Source: Oscheius onirici (lineage: Eukaryota; Nematoda; Chromadorea; Rhabditida; Rhabditidae). From it: DNA of 64,000 bases. Below are positions 56,581-64,000 of this stretch, in pieces. Every line of letters begins with the position of its first letter. Within the stretch, counting starts at the first letter, position 1. Under the pieces are notes generated by a model that ran no database searches, was not told the origin of the DNA, and saw only the letters and a list, made by a program, of their open reading frames with translations. The translations under genes were made by a program, and so were the position numbers. The stretch spans positions 9,920,001 through 9,984,000 of the forward strand of contig OW051473.1 of assembly GCA_932521025.1 (NCBI GenBank), read 5' to 3'.

Positions 56581-59500
56581 ATGGAAGATTCTACAAAAAG
56601 CGACGAGATGAAGGAGAAAGCACAGATAAAGGCCCCAAAGGGCGCGGAGAAGCTGGCAGGACTTTATGGTAAGATTTCCTGATACATGTTGATAAAAGGA
56701 CGGTTCAGATTCTGACGAGGAGATTGAGGTGAACCCGTCCGGTCTTCCCTCCAACTTTCTGTTGAATAACAATGAGACACAGGTACTTTGTAGCTTGATT
56801 TTTGGCTTACGATTCAGGGACACTGACATCATAGTCAGTCAGTGCAAGAGGGAAAGCAGGCTAGTCGTGACGGAAAACTCATTTCCACAACAGTTAAGGC
56901 AGTTTGACAGCCGCGTCGTTGTTGCCACAAAATGTTAATCGTTTCCTGTGATTTCTTTGAGGTTCTGGTCACGACTTTCCTGTTTTCCACTGTTGACCTT
57001 TCACTCATGAGCGCAGTGTTCGATTCATACAGAAGAGGGCATCAGAAGTCTTGCGCAAAATAGCTGAAGATCCAATCTTAATCGCCAAAATAGTCCTTTA
57101 ATCATTTCTCGGAAAGTAGGTCTTTAAACACAGCCAAATCCTGCTAAACGTATCCCATTTTTTAAGTGAAAACAGCGGTCCATATTCGTGTGATGTCTGT
57201 TTCTTAGTTTAATGTCCAAAAACGTTAAGGCAAGTATTTTGAACAAAGGTTGTAAGAGAAGACATGACTGGAGTACGAACCACGAATATATTCTTTCTTG
57301 CGAGAGTAGATAGGCTCGCAGTCCCGGTATAGTATGTTTTGAGCTTTGGAGACGATTTTTTTCCCTTCTAGGCCCCAAAATATCAAGCAAAAACTGTTTC
57401 AATAAGAATCCTTATCTATCCCTAGAACGACTCTTTATTTCTGCCTAAGATGAGTCACTTTTGTCATCGCCTTTGAAAAGCTTGGAACCAAGACGAGAAT
57501 AGTTCATTTCCTTCAGGTGGACCGCTACTTGGACTACCTGCGAGCTCGTCTTCAGGAAGGAGAGGGAGAGGTCTTAGTGGAGCTCGGTGTACCAATCCAG
57601 AATGGAGGAAAAGGTAGGGAGAATTGTTTTTTATAACAAGAAACCATTTTCTAGATTCTGGTCTGACGGAGGAAGAGATGAAGAAGGCAGTAATAGCCCA
57701 CAATGAGATTCTCGCCTCTCTGAAAACTGTCGGAACTCGAATACTGAACCGGAAAAAGGGAAACAAGGTGACTGAAGTATGGATGGTTAGACGAGAGCCG
57801 GATGAGCTCGACTTCATTGAGGTGGGACAGTTTTGTTATTTTTTCAAAGCTCTTTAGGTTCGAATAGCCGTCGTCGGAAACGTCGATGCCGGAAAGTCGA
57901 CTCTTCTTGGAGTGCTCACTCACAGTGCCCTCGATGACGGTCGTGGAGCAGCACGAACAAAACTCTTCAGGCACAAGCACGAATTCGAGACGGGAAGGAC
58001 GTCATCCGTCGGAAACGACATTCTTGGATTCGATGTCCATGGGAAGGTGTGTTTTTCGGAATTCTGTAAGTTATATATGCAGCGAGAATACTAGTGCGAA
58101 AGTCAGACTCGGGCTTGTTGTTGATATCCAGCCCTAACAGTCCCTTTCTGACATACATATTCGTGATTTTCTTGTAGAAAAATCATCAAGAGCGGCCCAT
58201 AGAGCGGCCCACGGCACATTTCTCATGATGTCTCTATGGATAACCATTTATTATAGTTACCATCTCATATCAGTAGTCGAACAAATTGACGTTTCAAGTA
58301 TTCGAAAGAACGTTAGTATCTGATTCTAGAATAAGAGAGCTTTTAAAATGGAAAAACATAAAGTGCTATAGGGTACACACATGACACACGAACATGTCGC
58401 GTTATCCGCTTTATTTGTGACGACAACGACGCAGCTGTCTAACTGTCTAGTATGTGGATGTTTCATGTGACCACAACGATGAGACTATCTAACTGTTGTG
58501 ACTGTAGCTGTCATTTCTGCGGCCATAACGACGTTGGTGTCGAAATGTTTTGACTGTGGCATTGAACTTGCTTAATATAGGGTACACAACTGTACTTTTG
58601 GCAATCGTCTTAGGCAAATTTATATGTCAAAATATACTTTTCAAAATACGGATACGCTTTCAGATTGTAAATAAGCCGAACCCCCACAACCATAACCTGG
58701 ACTGGGTGCAAATTAGCCGCGAGTCTGCCAAGCTCGTCACATTCATTGATCTCGCCGGACACGAAAAGTATCTCAAAACGACCATTTTCGGAATGACTGG
58801 ACACATGCCCGATTACACTATGCTCATGGTATTTTATTTTGATTTTTTTTCTAACCAGCTTCTTCAGATTGGCGCCAATATGGGAGTTATTGGAACCACA
58901 AAGGAGCATTTATCCCTGGCACTTTCTCTTACAGTCCCTGTATATATTGTTGTAAGTAATTTATTGAAAATTCTTCTAAAAACCACTTAGGTAACAAAAA
59001 TAGACTGGTGTCCACCCCAGATCCTCGAGGAGACGATGAAAAACATTGGAAGATTAGTGAAAAGTGCAAGGAAAATTCCAGTTATGGTACGAACTATGGA
59101 CGATGTGATACATGCAGCTACCCACTTCACAAGCAACAGGTAGTTGTATGACTTTTTTATGCAAACTATATCTTTAGAGTATGCCCAATTTTCCAAGTTT
59201 CTAACGTCCTGGGAACGAATCTTGATCTTCTTAGGCAATTTCTCAATGTGGTGCCGCTGAGGCGATCGATATGTGAGAACGATCCGGCGCATTTTCAGGT
59301 AAGAGTTTTTGAATTTTTTACCTAACAAGTTGTGCTACGCCCCTCCGGGGCTAAGTGCCTTACAATTAGTTTTGTCTTTTTCAAAACAGATAGCAGTTAA
59401 CAGTCTATCCCTCTGTCCCACTCTCCCTCTGTCCGCCTGTCCGCCTGTCCCTCAGTCCCTCTGTCCCTTTGTCTCCCTGCCCCTCTGTCCCACTGTCCAA

Positions 59501-61156
59501 CTGTCCCACTGTCACTCTGTCACTCTGCCCTCTGTTTCTAGTTTTTCGACACTTTCTCTCTGTCCACCCTTGCATTCTGCAATGTGCTCTGCCCTTCCCG
59601 GTTTTCTCGCACCCCTGTCCGTTGTCATTTGTTTTTTCTTTACCAATTATGATGCACTGTCCCTATCTTCTGTCTCATTTTTCCTTCCTTTCGCCTCTCT
59701 AACTTCATGTAATTTTCATATGCCTATCCTTCCCTGCCGATCTCCCTGTCCTTATGTCCACGTGCTCCTGTTCTCCCCTATCCCTGTTCTCCAGTTGTGA
59801 TATCACCCCGTTGGAGCTAAAGTTGTAGTAGAAACCCCCTTGAACGCTTTTCCGTATTCCTAACCCGCACTTGATTCTCTACTGTCTGGAAACTATCCCC
59901 AGTCAAAAATAATCAAAGTCCAAGCACTTGCAAATTGACGTGTTACACTAACCCTTAATTGTGCGCACAAATTGCTCCATTTTAATTGCCAATTAAAGCT
60001 TCCGACAGACACACTTACCCACACACAGAGACCTGGGAGCAATTTAAAGTGGATCTTTTCCAGATCGATGATGTTTACTGGGTAGAGGGAGTCGGAACGG
60101 TAGTCAGTGGAACGTGTATATCGGGAACGATAAAAATTAATGATAACCTGGTTATGGGACCGTCGTCGGTAAGAAATTTAACAGAAAATGAATAATTTTT
60201 GAGAAAATTCAGGTATTTGAATGGCTACCACTACAGATCAAGTCAATACACAGGAAACGGATGCCGGTAGATCACGTACGATGTGGGCAGACTGCCTCTT
60301 TCGCTTTTAGGACTCATACTCAGAAGTAAGTACATTTTCGAGTTTTGTTATATAATTTTCTACTACGCTTGGAAAAGCTATAATAACACAAATGTGACAG
60401 TCAAAACAGTTAGACAGCGGCGTCGTTGTGATCACATATGTGACAGCCACACGCAAGACTTGAGAGCTGCTTCATCATACTTACAATTTTCAGGAAAATC
60501 ACCAAGAAAGATGTCCGGAAAGGAATGGTAATGCTAGATCCCAAGAACATGCCCGACGCTGGTCTGACTTTCGAGGCTGATATTCTTATACTTCATCATC
60601 CCACTACTATCAAGCCAAACTACCAAGCAATGCTCCACATTGGCTCTATACGACAAACCGCAACTCTGATAAAAATGAGCAAGGAGGTGCTGAGAACAGG
60701 AGATCGTGACAGGGTCACGTTCAAGTTCATCAAGTACCCAGAGTTTATCAGACCAGGTAGACTATTTTCATTTTTTTTTGCCACAATACGACACTGTCTA
60801 ACCGTCTTGATTGTCACTGTTTATTAATTTACCACAACGACGCCGCTGTCTAGTTGTCTAGCCTGCGGCTGTCTAACTGCATCTAGTCTGTAGTCGGTCT
60901 AAATCTTCTTTCAGGAACAAAGATGGTGTTCCGTGAGGGAAGAACAAAGGCTGTAGGAACTGTGGTGAAGATCGTCGAGTCGTCTGACCAATTCCGGGCG
61001 AAACAAAAAGACAAGTACAATCGAATGAGTAAGTCCACCTTCTAAAAATCGTTTTAACTCTTTTTAGTTGCCAAGCGTGGCCCTAAGCCGCCAAACAACA
61101 AGTCAAAAGATGATGTGAAAGTGAACGAGCTCGGCGACAAGATGAACAATTTGTAA
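56581..61156 (+). CDS. GTP-binding protein of the GTPBP1/GTPBP2 family
   Basis: Fourteen exons in consistent phase: 56581-56668, 56709-56782, 57517-57613, 57655-57823, 57858-58046, 58664-58828, 58868-58951, 58991-59139, 59178-59298, 60064-60168, 60213-60325, 60494-60757, 60915-61028 and 61068-61156. The chain of about 600 residues has an acidic N-terminus with [14 protein letters not shown], then the translational-GTPase core: G1 [10 protein letters not shown]3 [10 protein letters not shown]4 TKID. EF-Tu-like beta-barrel domains 2 and 3 follow, with [13 protein letters not shown] and [11 protein letters not shown]. The C-terminus is Lys-rich. Family members are EF1A/HBS1-like GTPases linked to mRNA decay and ribosome rescue; that role here is inferred. 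C. elegans has one such gene (cgp-1). Introns 2, 5, 11 and 12 carry 39-bp elements, and intron 9 carries a pyrimidine minisatellite. Confidence 0.95.
56884..56928 (+). repeat. 39-bp element in intron 2 of the GTPBP gene
   Basis: Core GACAGCCGCGTCGTTGTTGC with a diverged left half. Confidence 0.7.
58420..58560 (-). repeat. 39-bp element, three copies in intron 5 of the GTPBP gene
   Basis: Starts at 58420, 58470 and 58522 (spacing 50 and 52), all in the same orientation. The second and third are exactly 39 bp, ending at 58508 and 58560. Confidence 0.85.
59398..59545 (+). repeat. Degenerate CTGTCC pyrimidine minisatellite
   Basis: About 20 imperfect units of CTGTCC/CTCTGTCC in intron 9 of the GTPBP gene (59299-60063, the longest intron of that gene). 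The pyrimidine strand is the coding strand. Confidence 0.8.
60395..60433 (+). repeat. 39-bp element in intron 11 of the GTPBP gene
   Basis: GTGACAGTCAAAACAG, TTAGACAGCGGCGTCGTTG, then TGATCAC. Confidence 0.8.
60780..60869 (-). repeat. 39-bp element, pair 51 bp apart in intron 12 of the GTPBP gene
   Basis: Copies start at 60780 and 60831, same orientation; the intron (60758-60914) is little more than this pair. Confidence 0.8.
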
Positions 61157-61910
61157 ACGAGACCCGTGCCATTTGGTTTTCTCTCTGCTCCTTCGGGTGA
61201 CTCCACTTTGGTAGACTCTGCCTTGTAAATACTCATCAGATAGAATGTATAGGCTTCACAAGGGAGCTGGTTTCCCCCGGTAGAACATCTTACAGAACCT
61301 GCTCTCCTTTTCTGTCCACCTCTCATCTTTTCTTTAATCTCATAAACGCTCCATTTTTTAATTCTGTTAAGTATAAATGGTTTGTTGATACACTTGTCCG
61401 TCTCAGGAGGCCAACATTTGCCACCCCCGCCGGCAGCGAGTCGGCCTCATGTTGTGAATATCCTGTGGTTGCCATCTGCGAGTTGTTGATGCTCCGCCCA
61501 GATCTTTTCCTGTTTCATGCTTTTAATCGGCAAGATCTTAACCTGGAAGAGGTTTTCAAAAGTCTAGACTTCCGTGTTTTCCCTGACACCCGGCTATTTT
61601 TTACGGATACGTCTGTCACCTGTTAGCCAATGGCAGATCTTTCACCACCTGAAAATAGACCTTTGCTCGCGAGGGAAAGGTCACGCCTCTCTCCAACTTT
61701 TGATGAATCTTTCGTTCTCGCCAGCTTCACCGGCACCTGGGGCCATTAAATAGCGATTAACCGCCAATTCAAAGCCGATTTCTAAGAGCTTTAAAAAGCT
61801 CTGTTCCTCATTCCGCACCACTCATAAAAGCCATTTCACTCCGTTTCCTTTTGAACATTGTAACAATCTGAGTTTTTCAGACACATTTCTTGGCCAGAAA
61901 CTTCTGTACA

Positions 61911-63442
61911 ATGGTGGTAAGTCTTTTTTTCTACTATATGATAAACCGTTTAGAAAGTCAAGTACGGTCTGGACAACTATGAGTGTATGAAGAAGTTTGA
62001 AGCCCAGCATCATCCGGACATCTGGAAATGGATCATGGACAAGGTTGGTCGCTTTAACTACCGTTTTGATTGGCACAACGACGCCGCTGTCCTTGTAGTG
62101 GCTGTCACTTTGGTCGCCACAACGACGCCGTTGTCTAACTGTCCTGTGGCGGTAATCAAAAACTGTTCTAGGTTGGTCGCAGCGAGAATCTCGAGATCCT
62201 GGACGTTTCCGAAGAAGCCTGTGTTTTTGCCCTCTCGCTGGCCGAAAAACATCCTTCGAACAAGTGCGTTTTTGTCCGTTGGAGATCAAGAAACAGCTTT
62301 TTCTTCGCGATCTTTTAGTGTCCGAGATTAACGCGGCTGTTACCACTACTTTTCAGGCTGACCATTGCTGCCCGTGGAGACAAGCCTTCCTTCGACCTGC
62401 CTTCCAACACGACATACAAGAAGGTCGACTTTAAGAAGAACTATGATGACATCAAGCCGGTAAGTCGTGAACAAAACTGACCCCTAACAGCTGGACTCAT
62501 TAATTTTGTAGTGCAGTCCTTCTTATATTGATATGGCTCACCACTGATCTCCCATGTGAGCGAGTCGATCTTTTTCGCCTGTCCGGGATCTGTTGCTGGA
62601 AGATGGATCGGAACCCCGGGAGCTCTGGGTTATTGATCATTCGGCCTGTTTGGCAGATCCGAGAGTCGGAAGTTGATCTGAAAATGAATCAATCAACCTC
62701 GGATCACGGAAAAGCCAAACAACATGCAGTTTAAAGAATTCGGGTTAGGGGATGAAGCTTTTAGTGAAATGGTGCCACAACGACTGTCTACCTGTCTTGA
62801 CTGGTGCTATAATTAAGAACTACAAATTCAGTTCCCAAGCCCCTTGCAAAATTGTTATTTCAGCTCGGAGTCTTCGACTTTATCATCGTCAACGAGCTCA
62901 CCTATGAAGTTCCAGACTTTGTCATCTTTTTCAACAACCTTAAAAATCACCTAAAGCGTTAGTTTTTCAACCGTTTCTTGATCAAAACTGGATTCAGCCA
63001 ATGCTCCTCTGGTGCTTCTTTCCCGGCCCAAGAATCCTCCACCTCCCATTCCTGAAGGCTGCCTGATACTGTGGAACAGATTGGCTCCCACGAGAGAGGC
63101 CATAATGCAGGCCGCTCAAACGGTTTGACTGTTTTAGAGGAGAAAAAACCAAAAACGTTTAGGCACAGATGAACTCGACCTGCTTCTCGGCGGCTGTTCC
63201 GGTGTCTGTTGACAAATTCGAGTGGGAGAAGATTCTTTGCTCTGGTAGGTATCGAGTTTAAGACCACTTGTTCTCCCTACGAGATACTCCAACTGACAAA
63301 ACATATATTTTCAGGATCGCTGCCAGCCGTTCGCAACACGCCAAGAATTGGCGAGAAGGAGATTCGCGACTATTGCAACAACAAGAACAAAAAGATTGAG
63401 TTCGAGGAGAAGTTGACCATCGTCCTGCTGAAAAATCCCTAA
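61911..63442 (+). CDS. Probable SAM-dependent methyltransferase-like protein
   Basis: Eight exons in phase: 61911-61916 (ATGGTG only), 61954-62043, 62172-62263, 62357-62459, 62864-62957, 62998-63122, 63163-63244 and 63315-63442. They encode about 238 residues. The fold pattern suggests a class I methyltransferase: a first strand ending in an acidic residue (LEILDVSEEACVFALSLAEK), a VDFKKNYDDIKPLGVFDFII segment like the acidic-loop and fourth-strand region, and NLKNHLKPNAPLVLLSRPK like the fifth strand. The classical Gly-rich motif I (GxGxG) is not evident, so cofactor binding is unproven. Intron 2 carries two 39-bp elements and is bounded by an 11-bp direct repeat. AATAAA follows at about 63505. 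Confidence 0.55.
62072..62150 (-). repeat. 39-bp element, pair 44 bp apart filling intron 2 of the methyltransferase-like gene
   Basis: Copies 62072-about 62107 and 62116-62150, same orientation, both with ACAACGACGCCG. Confidence 0.8.
62773..62807 (-). repeat. 39-bp element in intron 4 of the methyltransferase-like gene
   Basis: GTGCCACAACGACTGTC, then CTGTCTTGACTGGTGC; the central CGC is deleted. Confidence 0.75.
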
Positions 63443-63708
63443 AAAGTCACCTCCCTCCTCATATGTATCAATTGCAGGGTATTCTGGCCGACTACATGCT
63501 TTAATAAATTGTCAGCACCCGCCAATTTACTCCGGGCCCCTCTCTGATTACACGGAAATCGCAGGGACCCCGCGGGGAAGAGAACATTTTCCCTCTGTCT
63601 CTTGATGAATGAAAGAGGTCTTTTGACGATAATTGCAAGGGGCCCAAATGAGGCAGGGTCTTACACTTCACGACTTTCATATGTGTACCCTCATAACAAG
63701 GCACTATA

Positions 63709-63744
63709 GGCACAACGACGGGGCTGTCTCTGTCTTGACTGTAG
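63709..63744 (-). repeat. 39-bp element, 3' flank of the methyltransferase-like gene
   Basis: GGCACAACGACGGGGCTGTC to CTTGACTGTAGC. Confidence 0.75.
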
Positions 63745-64000
63745 CAGTGGCCAATAGCCTTCGCGACTTTTAACATACGTGCGCGTACTCTTTCATAACA
63801 AGACTCTACCGCAATGCAATTCTGCCCCCCGTAACCTGTGAATAATTTCTTGCGATTAGACACGCTCTGACGGGTCATAAATTTATGAGAGCACACGCAT
63901 CCTCAAGAGGCCTGAAGAGTTGTCGTCGACGGCTTCTGTAGTTCTTTTCTTAGAAACTGATTACTGCCAGTCCCTAAGCTCCAATTACCCTTTGTTCGAG

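Overview
The window looks like nuclear DNA of a nematode that is not close enough to any species I know to name. The signs are compact spliced genes on both strands, many introns of about 35-60 nt with GTAAGT-type donors and TTTTCAG-type acceptors, AATAAA poly(A) signals just after stop codons, and nematode-typical families (a ShKT-domain protein, a Kunitz protein nested in an intron, innexins). Long AT-rich tracts and many dispersed repeats separate the genes. I see no bacterial or organellar DNA. Exon limits were read by eye from splice signals and reading-frame continuity.

Left part (1-20 kb). The end of a Thr/Pro-rich gene with a C-terminal ShKT domain (+) is followed by the E2 subunit of pyruvate dehydrogenase (dlat, -, 9 exons). 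The fourth dlat intron holds a complete Kunitz gene on the opposite strand. Next come a small secreted cysteine-rich protein (-), a broken innexin (+), a foldback element built on a tRNA-like promoter, and a chromodomain gene (-) whose short exons and introns look locally duplicated. A second, diverged innexin (+) ends in a long Asp/Glu tail.

Middle (20-43 kb). Gene density drops. There are two partly resolved minus-strand genes, an inverted broken copy of the innexin tail, an unrecognised plus-strand gene with a 14-bp tandem duplication that breaks its frame, a short minus-strand gene that reads as a neuropeptide precursor of the W(X6)W-amide type, and an unrecognised secreted protein. From about 35.4 to 41.4 kb there is no convincing gene.

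Right part (43-64 kb). L-3-hydroxyacyl-CoA dehydrogenase (-), a large AT-rich orphan gene (-, at least 13 exons), two decayed tandem paralogues (-), a complete GTPBP1/2-type GTPase (+, 14 exons) and a probable SAM-dependent methyltransferase (+, 8 exons).

The most unusual feature is a tiny dispersed repeat of about 39 bp with ends GCCACA/TGTGGC. It has roughly 28 copies in this window, often in same-strand pairs or triplets about 50-53 bp apart, and many lie inside introns. One intron of the methyltransferase gene carries two copies and is bounded by an exact 11-bp direct repeat containing AGGT. That is the expected footprint of an intron created by an insertion.
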